Assembly: GCA_002719335.1 (NCBI GenBank)
Contig: PBHE01000003.1
Coordinates: 1-64,000, forward strand
Direction: 5' to 3'
DNA length: 64,000 nt
DNA from: Acidimicrobiaceae bacterium
GTDB lineage: Bacteria > Actinomycetota > Acidimicrobiia > Acidimicrobiales > Poriferisodalaceae
Shown: one piece after another, positions 37,197 to 46,902 of the stretch
Layout of the letters: the number at the start of each line of letters is the position of its first letter
Position numbering within the stretch: the first letter of the stretch is position 1
Translations under genes and position numbers: made by a program
The notes under the pieces: model-generated
The model's database searches: none
Told to the model about the DNA's origin: nothing
Seen by the model: the letters and a program-made list of their open reading frames with translations, nothing else

Positions 37197-37939
37197 TTTT
37201 CCTCGGCATGAGGATCGAATGCTGCGGACCCTTCAAGAATATCGAGTCCGGGTTGAGGTTTGGGTGGCGCAATCGTTTGAGCAGTCGAACCCGTGTCGTT
37301 TGCTGGGGGTTGCGTCCAGGGTGTCTCAGTTGGTTTGTAATCGTCGAATGGATCAGGCTGGTTTGGATCACGGTATTGGTCATAATCTAAGGCTTCGTCG
37401 TAATACGTCGCTGTTTCGCGAAGTGGGAAAAAGAGCCGAAATCCTAGGTTGACCAAACCACATGCGATGACCAGGTCTCCGAACGAAAACACTTCATTGA
37501 GCCATCGGATGGGCACGATTGCACCCAAAAAAATTAGTGTTTCGCCGCCACTTTCAAACGCCCTTGTAGCTCCTAACTGCACCAGATCAATTGATGCATA
37601 ATCCGCAATTCCGGCTTTCACCACGGCCTCAATAGTCACGGGCATGTATCCGTTGAGTACCAACGGGAGCAAATTAAGCAAGGTGCCGAAAAGGATTACC
37701 GATGCGCCAGTGAGATGCAGGTTCATCGCGCATGTCACTGCGATCAAAACCATCGAGATTACAGTTAGCAGAGTCGGGTAAGGCACCCCGAGACCGGAAC
37801 CCACAAGACCCTGAAGGGCTACGCCAACGACGGGAATTGGCCAGAACACAACCCTGGTAGCCAGCAAATAGTCGAATGAGCCGCGGACAAAAAGTCCGAC
37901 AGCGGCACCCATAAATAAGGCCAGCGGGATCAAGTACAT
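37193..37939 (-). CDS. DUF5317-like multi-TM protein
   Basis: MYLIPLALFMGAAVGLFVRG, LNLLPLVLNGYMPVTIEAVVKAG resembles the DUF5317 family. Confidence 0.7.
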   Translation of the reverse strand: MYLIPLALFMGAAVGLFVRGSFDYLLATRVVFWPIPVVGVALQGLVGSGLGVPYPTLLTVISMVLIAVTCAMNLHLTGASVILFGTLLNLLPLVLNGYMPVTIEAVVKAGIADYASIDLVQLGATRAFESGGETLIFLGAIVPIRWLNEVFSFGDLVIACGLVNLGFRLFFPLRETATYYDEALDYDQYRDPNQPDPFDDYKPTETPWTQPPANDTGSTAQTIAPPKPQPGLDILEGSAAFDPHAEEK

Positions 37940-38074
37940 CGCTGACGATGGTACTGGGCTCCCTGAGTTTCCGAGCGTTGCTTTGCTTTGGTTGAGTCAC
38001 CTATTAAGCACGAGATGAATAAGACAGCTAGTTTGACCGGCGCTGAACTGGGATGCCACGGAAGGAGCAGCTGT

Positions 38075-38290
38075 ATGGAGGTCCGAGCAGAATTGACCGC
38101 CACGGTGTGGAAGGTCGTTGCCGAAGTAGGTGCAACGGTCGCTGAAGGCGATGAACTGGTCATTCTTGAGTCAATGAAAATGGAGATACCCGTAGTAGCA
38201 CCTGCCGCTGGGACTGTCTCTGAGATGCGCGTCGCTGAAGAGGATCGAATTAGCGAAGGTGACGTAGTCGCTGTCATAGAGGTGTCCTAA
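38075..38290 (+). CDS. Stand-alone biotin/lipoyl-attachment (BCCP-like) domain protein
   Basis: VVAEVGATVAEGDELVILESMKMEIPVVAPAAGTV with ESMKM biotinylation motif; AAGGAGC before ATG 38075. Confidence 0.85.
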   Translation: MEVRAELTATVWKVVAEVGATVAEGDELVILESMKMEIPVVAPAAGTVSEMRVAEEDRISEGDVVAVIEVS

Positions 38291-38381
38291 ACAGTGATGA
38301 CCACCGCGTTAGGCAGGTCCGAGGCTCCTCCCAATATAGAAGAGGTGGCCTCTTGGCGGCCTCGTCGTAACATCAGGGGAG

Positions 38382-39035
38382 ATGTCCTCAGTAGTTGACT
38401 TTCACAATGTGGTCGCCGTGGCAGGCGGCTTTCCCGTGTTGGCTGGGCTCGACATTGAAATCACCAAGGGCGAAATCGTGCAGCTTCGGGGATCGAACGG
38501 TGCCGGTAAGACCAGTTTCCTGCGTGTCTGTGCAGGTCTAATCCCAATCAGCGACGGAGATGCCAACGTCTTGGGTTTCGACTTGCGAGATGACCGTAGG
38601 TCTCCGCGACGCTATATCGGGCTGCTCGGCCACGACAATCACCTCTATACGGATCTGTGGGTCCGAGAACATATGGAATTCCGAGCAGCTGCCACCGGAG
38701 CTGAGGCAGGCGATGCAGACGCTGCTTTGCGAAGACTTGGTGTAACCGATCGACTTTGGTCCGTTCCAATCGAACGTCTCTCTGCAGGGCAACGCCGAAG
38801 AGTCTCGATCGCCTCGATGCTCGTTGGTCGCCCTCAGCTTTGGTTACTTGACGAGCCACATGCGGCTCTGGATCACGAAGGCCGAGAACTTCTGGACGAA
38901 ATTCTGCTTGACGCCGCGTCATCCGGCGCAACGGTCGTGTTCGCAAGCCACGAGCGCGATCTCTCGACATCCATTGCCTCGCGGGTAGTCACCTTGCGAG
39001 GGGGCCGTCTTTCGGAGGATTCAGGTGTTGCGTGA
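38382..39035 (+). CDS. ccmA: Haem exporter ATP-binding protein CcmA
   Basis: GSNGAGKTSFLRVCAGL, LSAGQRRRVSIASML, LWLLDEPHAALD; followed by ccmB and ccmC. Confidence 0.92.
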   Translation: MSSVVDFHNVVAVAGGFPVLAGLDIEITKGEIVQLRGSNGAGKTSFLRVCAGLIPISDGDANVLGFDLRDDRRSPRRYIGLLGHDNHLYTDLWVREHMEFRAAATGAEAGDADAALRRLGVTDRLWSVPIERLSAGQRRRVSIASMLVGRPQLWLLDEPHAALDHEGRELLDEILLDAASSGATVVFASHERDLSTSIASRVVTLRGGRLSEDSGVA

Positions 39036-39693
39036 GGCTCTGCTCGTAGCTCGAAAAGACCTACGAGTCGAATGGCGGTCCAAAGTAACCATTGGTCACG
39101 TCGCACCCTTGGCGTTACTTGTACTTGTTGTTTTCGCCTTCGCGTTCGATGCGAACGCCGGGCTCCTGGAGTTTGGGGCTGGCGGCCTCTATTGGGTGGC
39201 AGTTCTCTTCGGTGGAACATTGTTAATTCAAAGAGCCTTTGATGTTGAAACCGAAGACGGGAATTTCGATGCTTTCCGAATGTCGGCGATCGGAGCTCCA
39301 TCGCTTTTCCTCGGCAAGTCTCTGGGAGTCTTTATCCAGGTTGTGTTCCTTGAGCTGATACTGGGACCAGGAGTAGTTCTGCTCTACAACGTTCGAATCG
39401 ATGACTGGGTCTTGCTCCTGGCATCGGCGTTGGGAGGAACATTGGCGTTTTCGGTTTGCGGCGTTCTTTGCGGTGTAATGGCGGCTGGACTTCGTGTCCG
39501 AGCTACCCTGCTTCCGCTGCTTCTCGTACCCGTTTTGGCCCCTGTCCTGCTCGCAGGATCTCGCGCATTCGAGACGGCCTTCGGGTTGCGCGCTGAAGCA
39601 GGCTGGACCTGGGCCAGCCTGATGTTCGTCATCGCTGCGGTGCACACCGCCGTAGGTGTAAGAGCCTTTGGATTCTTGCTGGAGGAGGGTTGA
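39025..39693 (+). CDS. ccmB: Haem exporter permease CcmB
   Basis: ALLVARKDLRVEWRSK, QRAFDVETEDGNFDAFRMS typical of CcmB; context. Confidence 0.9.
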   Translation: MLREALLVARKDLRVEWRSKVTIGHVAPLALLVLVVFAFAFDANAGLLEFGAGGLYWVAVLFGGTLLIQRAFDVETEDGNFDAFRMSAIGAPSLFLGKSLGVFIQVVFLELILGPGVVLLYNVRIDDWVLLLASALGGTLAFSVCGVLCGVMAAGLRVRATLLPLLLVPVLAPVLLAGSRAFETAFGLRAEAGWTWASLMFVIAAVHTAVGVRAFGFLLEEG

Positions 39694-40457
39694 ACGTGAC
39701 ACAGGTCCCTGATAGCAGGCATATGACTGCAACGACCGCCACTCGGGTGTTGGGCACGGTGGCCCTCGTCGCAGTTGTACTCATGGGATTACTAGGCCTT
39801 GTCGTGTCTCCCGCGGATGTGGTGCAAGGACAAGCAGTGCGCATGCTTTATCTGCACGTGCCGTCGATATGGATTGCTTACGGAGCTTTCGTCCTGACCT
39901 CTTTCTCGAGTGCCCTATTTCTGTTTCGAAGCCGCCACAGGCACGATGGCGGCCGTCATCATGACCGGCTGGCTGGTTCCGCAGCTGAAGTTGGTGTCGT
40001 GTTCGCCGGAGTCACATTGGTGACCGGGATGTTGTGGGGACGAGTTACATGGGGGACCTATTGGCAGTGGGATGCACGCCTAACCACGACGGTGCTCCTC
40101 TTTGTTACCTACCTCGGGTATCTCGCCCTTCGGCGACTTCCAGCTGACCCTGTGATTCGTGGGCGTCGGGCCGCCGTTATGGCGCTGATTTCCTTTGTCA
40201 ACGTGCCTATCGTTCATTTCTCGGTCGACTGGTGGCGCACGCTTCACCAAAAAGCAAGCCTAAGCGTTGGTCGCCGACCAGAGATCACGGGCGAAATGTA
40301 TTGGACTTTGCTCTATTCGACTTTGGCGGTGACCATCGTCGCCAGTTGGTTGATCGTCCATCGCTACCGAGTCATTCGACTGGAAGAGTTGAGAGATGAG
40401 GAAGCTTTGGAAGCGCTTATAGCTTCTCGCCTTAGAGAAGACGAGGCACAAGCCTGA
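39690..40457 (+). CDS. ccmC: Haem lyase/exporter protein CcmC
   Basis: RMLYLHVPSIWIAYGAF, WGRVTWGTYWQWDARLTTTVLLFVTYLGYLALR (WWD-type). Confidence 0.93.
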   Translation: MNVTQVPDSRHMTATTATRVLGTVALVAVVLMGLLGLVVSPADVVQGQAVRMLYLHVPSIWIAYGAFVLTSFSSALFLFRSRHRHDGGRHHDRLAGSAAEVGVVFAGVTLVTGMLWGRVTWGTYWQWDARLTTTVLLFVTYLGYLALRRLPADPVIRGRRAAVMALISFVNVPIVHFSVDWWRTLHQKASLSVGRRPEITGEMYWTLLYSTLAVTIVASWLIVHRYRVIRLEELRDEEALEALIASRLREDEAQA

Positions 40458-40472
40458 TGGTCGGGGGGGAAT

Positions 40473-40643
40473 GTGAGTGAAGTAACAACCGTCGCTACAG
40501 GCTGGGGTCTCAGTTTCGTCGTGGTGGCAACATACGCTCTCTGGGTCGTTGGACGCGGTAAAACAATTGGTCGCGAGCTCGGGATAGGCGGGCGGGAAAA
40601 ACTTGAGCCTGAAAGCGATAGCAGCAAGCCTGCGGATTCTTAG
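40473..40643 (+). CDS. ccmD: CcmD-like single-TM protein (not in the supplied ORF track)
   Basis: GTG start, 56 aa: (M)SEVTTVATGWGLSFVVVATYALWVVGRGKTIGRELGIGGREKLEPESDSSKPADS; located between ccmC and ccmE. Confidence 0.65.
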   Translation: MSEVTTVATGWGLSFVVVATYALWVVGRGKTIGRELGIGGREKLEPESDSSKPADS

Positions 40644-40645
40644 TC

Positions 40646-41197
40646 ATGGATCTCAGCCCCCGGCATGAAGTTGAAAAACCCGGTGAACTTAGACAAAAAG
40701 TTCATCGCAATCGACGAAGGGCCGTTCTCGCCGCGACCGTCGTGCTAATTGCCGCGGCCGCCTTCGTCACAGCGCAAGGCCTCAGAAACGCAACGCTGTT
40801 TTTTCGAAATGTAGATGAAGCCGTCGAACAACGACCAGAACTAGGCGATCGTCGTTTCCGTTTGCAAGGCCGGGTAGTTCCCGCGAGTGTCGACAGTGAG
40901 AGCGGTGTAACAACCTTTCAGATCGTTCATGGCTGCGTTGTCGCCTCCGTCCGACACACTGCGGATCCGCCGGCGTTGTTCGCATCCCCGTGGATTCCTG
41001 TAGTGCTCGAAGGCGAGTGGGTCCTTAGCAAAGTTCAAACTTTCGCTGGCATCGACACCCACTACTTTCTCAGTGACCGAATGCTGGTCAAGCACACTAA
41101 TGAGTACGCGTCGGTAAATGAGCAACGCGTCAGCGAGAAGCTCCCACAGGGATTTTTCAATGATTGCCCCTTCGAGGTTCCGGCAGCAGATTCGTGA
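40646..41197 (+). CDS. ccmE: Cytochrome c maturation haem chaperone CcmE
   Basis: RFRLQGRVVPASV, VVLEGEW, FLSDRMLVKHTNEY containing HxxxY haem-binding motif. Confidence 0.88.
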   Translation: MDLSPRHEVEKPGELRQKVHRNRRRAVLAATVVLIAAAAFVTAQGLRNATLFFRNVDEAVEQRPELGDRRFRLQGRVVPASVDSESGVTTFQIVHGCVVASVRHTADPPALFASPWIPVVLEGEWVLSKVQTFAGIDTHYFLSDRMLVKHTNEYASVNEQRVSEKLPQGFFNDCPFEVPAADS

Positions 41198-43140
41198 CAG
41201 CTCTGTTGGGAACCTTGGGCGTCGGGATTGCCTTAGTCGGGGCGATAGGCGCATTGGCGAGCCTAATTCTGGCTCTCGGGTCCGGGCGAAATGAGAGGCA
41301 CAGCCGCGCCTTTTTTTGGATTGCCATCATGGTCAGCGGATGCGTCGTCGCGGTGGTGGCAATGGAGGTTGCGCTGCTAACCGATGATTTTTCGCTCGAT
41401 TACGTCACTTCGAACTCAACGAAATCGACGCCCATCCTCTACAAATTCGCCACCTTGTGGGGCGCCCTTGAAGGGTCACTTTTGCTATGGGCTTTAGTTC
41501 TTTGCGTGTATGTCAGCGCTGTGTCGCTCAGTTTCCGCGATCAGATTAGTGATCGACTAGTCGCATGGGCGCTGTTGACCATGCTCGCAATCTGTGTGTT
41601 CTTTTTTGGATTGTTGGCTGGTCCGGCAGATCCTTTCGGCACGCTATCTACTCCCCCTGTTGACGGTGATGGACTCAATCCGTTGCTACGAAATCACCCG
41701 CTCATGGCGATACATCCGGTCATGCTCTATTTCGGCTATGTAGGTTTCACTGTTCCCTTTAGCTTCGCGATAGCAGCGTTAGTCACAGGTCGGCTCGGAG
41801 AAGGGTGGTTGATGTCTACCCGTGTCTGGACCTTGATCGCTTGGGGAAGTCTTAGCCTCGGAGTTCTCCTCGGTGCATGGTGGTCCTATGAGGTTCTGGG
41901 CTGGGGCGGATATTGGGCCTGGGATCCCGTAGAGAACGCATCTTTCTTGCCATGGCTTACCGGAACGGCTTTCATCCACTCAGTAATCGTTCAAGAACGA
42001 AGAGGGATGTTGCGAGTATGGAATCTGTCACTTCTATTGGCCACCTTCGCCTTAACGATTTTTGGCACGTTTTTGACGCGGTCGGGAGTGATCGAATCTG
42101 TACATGAGTTCAGTGCGTCAAGTTTGGGGCCGCTTTTGTTGGGGTTCTTTGCTGTTATTTTGGTGGTATCGGTTGCTCTCGTCGGGTGGCGTGGAGATCA
42201 ATTGCGCTCGCCTGGATCGATCGATTCACCTCTATCGCGCGAAGGCTCTTTTCTCGCAAACAACCTCCTTTTCGCGTTATTTGCGTTCATTGTGCTGCTT
42301 GGCACCGTTTTCCCGCTGATCGTTGAGGCCATTAATGGGGACCAAATAGCGGTGGGGCGACCATATTTCGATCGGATGCTTTTACCCATTGGAATAACGT
42401 TGCTTTTAGTAATGGGCCTTGCTCCGCTGCTTACGTGGCGTTCTACCTCTAGACAGGTGCTTGCTACACGAGCGCTAGGACCCGCAGCATGTGGAGCTGT
42501 GGTGATGGGCGCCGCAGTGGTGATGGGCGCCGAGGGGCTCGGCCCGGTTTTAGGTATAGGGCTGGGTGGATTTGTAATTGGTGCCGCGCTTCGACATTTG
42601 ATGCTTGCCTGTCGCCGAAACGGGTGGCGAGGACTCACCGGCCGATCAGGAGGGGGCATGGTTGCTCATGTGGGTGTGAGTCTTCTCGCCTTCGGATTTA
42701 TCGCTAGCACTGCCTTTAGCGAACAAGGAGAGTTTCAACTTCGACCCGGAGAAATGGCCTCGGTCGCGGGTCATCAAATAACTTTCGTCGAATTGACCGA
42801 CGCGATGGATGGACCAAATCGGGTGGTGCGAGCTGTGATCGACGTCGAAGGTCGCGGTCGCTACTCGCCAGCTATTACTCAGTACCCCACCTTCGGTCGA
42901 CCGATATCCACGCCGTCCGTCGCTACTAGTTTCGTTGACGATGTCTACCTGAGTCTCATTGCGATTCCCGAAAAAGGCAGTGATTCGGTGGTGATAAGGG
43001 TGCTGATAGAACCGCTAGTTGCGTGGATATGGGTGGGTGGCCTCGTGGTTGGTCTTGGCACTCTGCTTGCTGTCGTTCCGTTCAGAGGCTCTCGCGGTCG
43101 TAGACGCGAAGAACAAGCCGTGACGGAGCAGGCGTCGTGA
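41194..43140 (+). CDS. ccmF: Haem lyase CcmF
   Basis: TLWGALEGSLLLWALVL, NPLLRNHPLMAIHPVMLYFGYVG, WGGYWAWDPVENASFLPWLTGTAFIHS, FGTFLTRSGVIESVHEFS. Confidence 0.95.
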   Translation: MTALLGTLGVGIALVGAIGALASLILALGSGRNERHSRAFFWIAIMVSGCVVAVVAMEVALLTDDFSLDYVTSNSTKSTPILYKFATLWGALEGSLLLWALVLCVYVSAVSLSFRDQISDRLVAWALLTMLAICVFFFGLLAGPADPFGTLSTPPVDGDGLNPLLRNHPLMAIHPVMLYFGYVGFTVPFSFAIAALVTGRLGEGWLMSTRVWTLIAWGSLSLGVLLGAWWSYEVLGWGGYWAWDPVENASFLPWLTGTAFIHSVIVQERRGMLRVWNLSLLLATFALTIFGTFLTRSGVIESVHEFSASSLGPLLLGFFAVILVVSVALVGWRGDQLRSPGSIDSPLSREGSFLANNLLFALFAFIVLLGTVFPLIVEAINGDQIAVGRPYFDRMLLPIGITLLLVMGLAPLLTWRSTSRQVLATRALGPAACGAVVMGAAVVMGAEGLGPVLGIGLGGFVIGAALRHLMLACRRNGWRGLTGRSGGGMVAHVGVSLLAFGFIASTAFSEQGEFQLRPGEMASVAGHQITFVELTDAMDGPNRVVRAVIDVEGRGRYSPAITQYPTFGRPISTPSVATSFVDDVYLSLIAIPEKGSDSVVIRVLIEPLVAWIWVGGLVVGLGTLLAVVPFRGSRGRRREEQAVTEQAS

Positions 43141-43688
43141 CCCGTTGGAGGCTCCGCTCGGTGCGTCTTGTTAGCGGAGCCGCGGGGATCATTCTGTTGA
43201 GTTTCGTGCTGTTACTCGCGACTCGTGACGGAGGGACCGGACCACAATCGAAGAGCCCGTTAATTGGAGAGCTTGTGCCCCACGTTGAAGGCGTCAGCTT
43301 CGACGGTAAATCGTTCGATATTGATGATGTCACTTCCAGGTGGGTGTTAATCAATTTTTTTGCTTCGTGGTGCGTTCCCTGCGTACGAGAACACCCTGAG
43401 TTAATGGAGTGGAATCGACGGCGCCGAGTTGACGGAGTTGTTATCAGTGTGCCCTTCGGCGACACAGAAAAAGATGCCAGAGCCTTCTTTGTCGAACACG
43501 GAGGAGACTGGCCAGTTCTGATCGACCGTGAATCTGCGTGGGCGGTTGCTTTCGGCGTCCTGCGTCCACCCGAATCCTTCCTGGTCGCTCCCGGGGGTAT
43601 CGTTGTCGCAAAATGGCAGGGGCAAATCACGGCTGACGAGATCGACCGTGTGGTGACCGACCTTCAAGAAAGAAACGCCGTGTCATGA
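43137..43688 (+). CDS. ccmG: Thioredoxin-like CcmG/DsbE/ResA family protein
   Basis: WVLINFFASWCVPCVREHPELMEW (WCxxC). Confidence 0.92.
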   Translation: MTRWRLRSVRLVSGAAGIILLSFVLLLATRDGGTGPQSKSPLIGELVPHVEGVSFDGKSFDIDDVTSRWVLINFFASWCVPCVREHPELMEWNRRRRVDGVVISVPFGDTEKDARAFFVEHGGDWPVLIDRESAWAVAFGVLRPPESFLVAPGGIVVAKWQGQITADEIDRVVTDLQERNAVS

Positions 43689-44143
43689 AGCGCTATCACC
43701 GAATCTCCTGGCTCCTCATTCTCGTAATCGTGGCTGGTGCACTTGTTGGTTCAGTTCTCGCTGACGACCCGCCCGCTACTGAAGCAGAACGGGCTTACGA
43801 AATCAAAGCGACCATCTTGTGTCCTGTATGTGATGGTCAAAACGTACTGGAGTCGAACGCTCCAGTTGCCGCTGCTATCCGCGCACAGGTCGACGATCTC
43901 GTTGCCGAAGGACGCACCGACGAAGAGATTCGGACGTGGATGGCTCGCCAATATGGCAGCGACGTCAATGCCAACCCTCCTCGGTCGGGAGTGGGAGCGC
44001 TCGTCTGGATGCTTCCTGTACTTGTGGGTGTCGTGGCTTCAGGGCTTCTTGCTTTTGCTTTTGCTAAGTGGCGATCAGGGAGAGAAATTGAACCTTCCGA
44101 GGAAGATATACGAATAGTCCAGGCTCTTCGGGAGAAAAATTGA
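43685..44143 (+). CDS. ccmH: Cytochrome c maturation protein CcmH
   Basis: ATILCPVCDGQNVLESNAPVAAAIRAQVDDLVAEGRTDEEIRTWMARQYG with CxxC motif. Confidence 0.93.
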   Translation: MKRYHRISWLLILVIVAGALVGSVLADDPPATEAERAYEIKATILCPVCDGQNVLESNAPVAAAIRAQVDDLVAEGRTDEEIRTWMARQYGSDVNANPPRSGVGALVWMLPVLVGVVASGLLAFAFAKWRSGREIEPSEEDIRIVQALREKN

Positions 44144-44976
44144 GCGACTCTCAGCTACCGCTTTCGAAGGTTTCCAAATTAGAGGAGGAACGAGATTTTC
44201 TCCTACGATCTCTCGACGACCTTGACCGAGAATACGCAAGTGGTGAGTTGACCGATCGAGAGTTCGGAACTCTTCGGGGTGACTACACCCGTCGAGTAGC
44301 TGCTGTCGTGCGATCTCTCGCCGAAACCGAACCAGGTGAGGTCCCTGTCGCAATCTCGGGAAGGTTTTGGCGATGGTTTGCGGTCCTAGTGTCGGTCGGC
44401 GTTCTGTCGGGTTTCGCCTTAGCGCAGTTTTCGGGGTTGCGCGCACCGGGAGAAACCATTTCCGGTGAGGTCGATCGGTCTCCCCGAAGTCGCTTGTCGA
44501 ACGCTGAGCAGCTTTTCTTTGCCGAAGAGTTGGAAGCTGCTCGCGCCGCTATCGAAGAAATTCTTCGGGACTCGCCAGACTTTTCGGGTGCCTTGGTTTT
44601 GTCCGCTCAGATGCATGAACGGGCAGGTGATCCGTTGCCCGCAATTCGGCAACTCGATCAAGTTCTCCAACAAAGCCCAGAACACGTGGACGCGCTGACG
44701 CTACGCGGCTGGATCCTCGTCCGCATTAACGACCAGGATCTTCAAGAAGAAGGAATCCGCAACTTGGACAACGCCGTGTCACAACACCCGGACAGCTTCG
44801 ATCCCTATGTCTTTCGTGGCTTTGTGGCACGTGAATTACAAGGAGACCTAGATCTGGCTATACGAATGTACGAGTTAGCGCTTGATCACAACCCGCCTCC
44901 AGCAATGCGCACACAACTGAAAGCAACTGTCGAAGAAATGAGATCGCACCGTAACTCTGTCGAGAAGAGCCGCTAA
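44140..44976 (+). CDS. CcmI-like tetratricopeptide protein
   Basis: EERDFLLRSLDDLDREYASGELTDREFGTLRGDYTRR N-terminal region, one TM, then TPR-like repeats; TTGA overlap with ccmH. Confidence 0.8.
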   Translation: MSDSQLPLSKVSKLEEERDFLLRSLDDLDREYASGELTDREFGTLRGDYTRRVAAVVRSLAETEPGEVPVAISGRFWRWFAVLVSVGVLSGFALAQFSGLRAPGETISGEVDRSPRSRLSNAEQLFFAEELEAARAAIEEILRDSPDFSGALVLSAQMHERAGDPLPAIRQLDQVLQQSPEHVDALTLRGWILVRINDQDLQEEGIRNLDNAVSQHPDSFDPYVFRGFVARELQGDLDLAIRMYELALDHNPPPAMRTQLKATVEEMRSHRNSVEKSR

Positions 44977-44985
44977 GAAATCAAT

Positions 44986-45723
44986 TTACACAGATGTTGT
45001 GCACACGGAATCACCCATGGCAACTGAACCCTCCAAATGCGGAGTCGTTTCTCCGTGCAGCGCTGCCAGCATTCCTCTGACGAGCCCTCGGTCGATCGCA
45101 CAAAGGACCGGATGGTCGATGGCGGCCTGACCGAACGGGCAGTGTTCAGACACGATCCGCAGCTCTCCACCGGTGTCTTCGCTGCGGGCCGCGAAGCCAT
45201 GAGATGTAAGAGTTTCTGCCACCATTCCGACGGCGGAGTGGAGGGAACGTCGAGCTTCGCCAGGGGCCATTGCCTCCGCTAAATGAAGCCCATACTCATG
45301 CCCTACCTCTTCGGCGAGATGTTCGGCTTCATGCTTTGGAAGCAGCGCTAGGGCCCGACCTAGCAGCGTTCCTAGTAGATCGTCGTGCCGTACCGGAAAC
45401 TCAAGCGTGATATCGGATCTCGCGGCGCGATAACGCTTCGAGGGACGCCCAACTCCGGCAGCTCGACGTATGTCCACAACAACATGACCGGCTGCAGCCA
45501 GTTTGTCTAGGTGATGTCTAGCAACGTTGTTGTGCAGATCTACCGCTTTCGCGATTTCGGCCGCGGTCAAGCCTTCCGCTGACTCTCGGACACGCAGGTA
45601 GATGTCTCGTCGAGTTCGATCCCCGAATGATGCCGTAATGGATTCAACGGTGGCCGAGAAAGCTTCAGGAGTGAGTGAGCGACCGTCCACGGCATTAGAT
45701 TCTACAGGTGCCCAGCTCATCAA
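44986..45723 (-). CDS. SufR-like helix-turn-helix (winged) regulator with putative Fe-S cysteines
   Basis: GDRTRRDIYLRVRESAEGLTAAEIAKAVDLHNNVARHHLDKLAAAGHV HTH; C-terminal EHCPFGQAAIDHPVLC (C-X12-C) and GDSVC. Confidence 0.82.
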   Translation of the reverse strand: MMSWAPVESNAVDGRSLTPEAFSATVESITASFGDRTRRDIYLRVRESAEGLTAAEIAKAVDLHNNVARHHLDKLAAAGHVVVDIRRAAGVGRPSKRYRAARSDITLEFPVRHDDLLGTLLGRALALLPKHEAEHLAEEVGHEYGLHLAEAMAPGEARRSLHSAVGMVAETLTSHGFAARSEDTGGELRIVSEHCPFGQAAIDHPVLCAIDRGLVRGMLAALHGETTPHLEGSVAMGDSVCTTSV

Positions 45724-45738
45724 GTCCCAATTTGTTGT

Positions 45739-46902
45739 TTGGCAGGTAGGAGTCCCGCTATGGCTGTTTCCGACAATGAGTTAACCGAGATAGTTGGGCA
45801 GGTTATTGATCCGGAGTTGCGTCGTGACTTACACACCATGGGAATGCTCCGAGGGGTGTCCCTCGCCGGTGGCACAGTTCACACCGTGGTCTCGTTGCCC
45901 TCCGAAGATTGGCCAGCACGTGAAACGCTGATAAATCTCATCGAAACTTCGCTACTAACCCAAGATGGAGTAGAAGCAGTTTCGGTCGAGTTCTTGGTCA
46001 TGGACGAGGCGGAACAAGCTGCGGTGCGTGAACAACTCATTGGCGACCCCTCGGCCAGCGGCGGTAGTCAACAAGCACACGGCCACGCTGAAGGCAGAGC
46101 TATTCCATTCGCGGAGGCAGGGAACCGTACACGGGTTCTGCTAATCGCGAGTGGAAAAGGTGGAGTGGGAAAGTCCAGCGTCACAGCGAACTTAGCCATT
46201 GCTCTTGCGCAACGAGGGCTCCGAAGCGCGGTGGTGGACGCCGATGTTTGGGGCTTCTCCATTCCCCGAATGCTCGGAGTTGATCGCCCCCCAGTAGTGA
46301 TCGACCAGATGGTGGTGCCTGTTGAGGCCAATGGTGTTCGCTGCATCTCCATGGGGTTCTTCGCCAGAGAAGATCAGCCGGTGATCTGGCGCGGACCAAT
46401 GCTCCACAAGGCCTTAGAGCAGTTCCTCACTGATGTGCACTGGGATGATCCGGATTACCTGTTGATCGATCTTCCTCCAGGTACAGGTGACATCTCGTTG
46501 TCACTCTCACAGTTTTTACCGAAGTCTGAACTCATAGTCGTTACCACGCCGCAACCAGCAGCTCAAAAAGTTGCGCAACGAGCTGCTTATATGGCTGAGA
46601 AGGTCAACCTTTCCGTACGTGCAGTGATCGAAAATATGAGTTGGTTCCGTGGCGATGACGGAAAGCGCTACGACATTTTTGGATCCGGTGGGGGTGAAGC
46701 ACTCGCCGAAGAACTCGACGTTCCCTTGCTTGGACAGATCCCTCTACTGCAAGCACTTCGCGAAGGTGGAGATGTGGGTCGACCGATTATTGTTGCGGAC
46801 CCGGACGGCGAGGCGGCAACTGTGTTCACTGAAATGGCTCGCCTGTTGGCCGAAGAATATTTACCGACTCGTAGATACAACGAAGGTTTGAAGCTCGTTT
46901 GA
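45739..46902 (+). CDS. mrp: Mrp/NBP35 family Fe-S carrier ATPase
   Basis: N-terminal DUF59-like domain; ASGKGGVGKSSVTANLAIALAQ, DADVWGFSIPRMLG, DYLLIDLPPGTGD. Confidence 0.95.
   Translation: MAGRSPAMAVSDNELTEIVGQVIDPELRRDLHTMGMLRGVSLAGGTVHTVVSLPSEDWPARETLINLIETSLLTQDGVEAVSVEFLVMDEAEQAAVREQLIGDPSASGGSQQAHGHAEGRAIPFAEAGNRTRVLLIASGKGGVGKSSVTANLAIALAQRGLRSAVVDADVWGFSIPRMLGVDRPPVVIDQMVVPVEANGVRCISMGFFAREDQPVIWRGPMLHKALEQFLTDVHWDDPDYLLIDLPPGTGDISLSLSQFLPKSELIVVTTPQPAAQKVAQRAAYMAEKVNLSVRAVIENMSWFRGDDGKRYDIFGSGGGEALAEELDVPLLGQIPLLQALREGGDVGRPIIVADPDGEAATVFTEMARLLAEEYLPTRRYNEGLKLV

Noticed and set aside
38340-38354. AAGAGG-TGG-CCTCTT hairpin before ccmA as a terminator
   Set aside because: Six-bp stem with no T-run; too weak to call.
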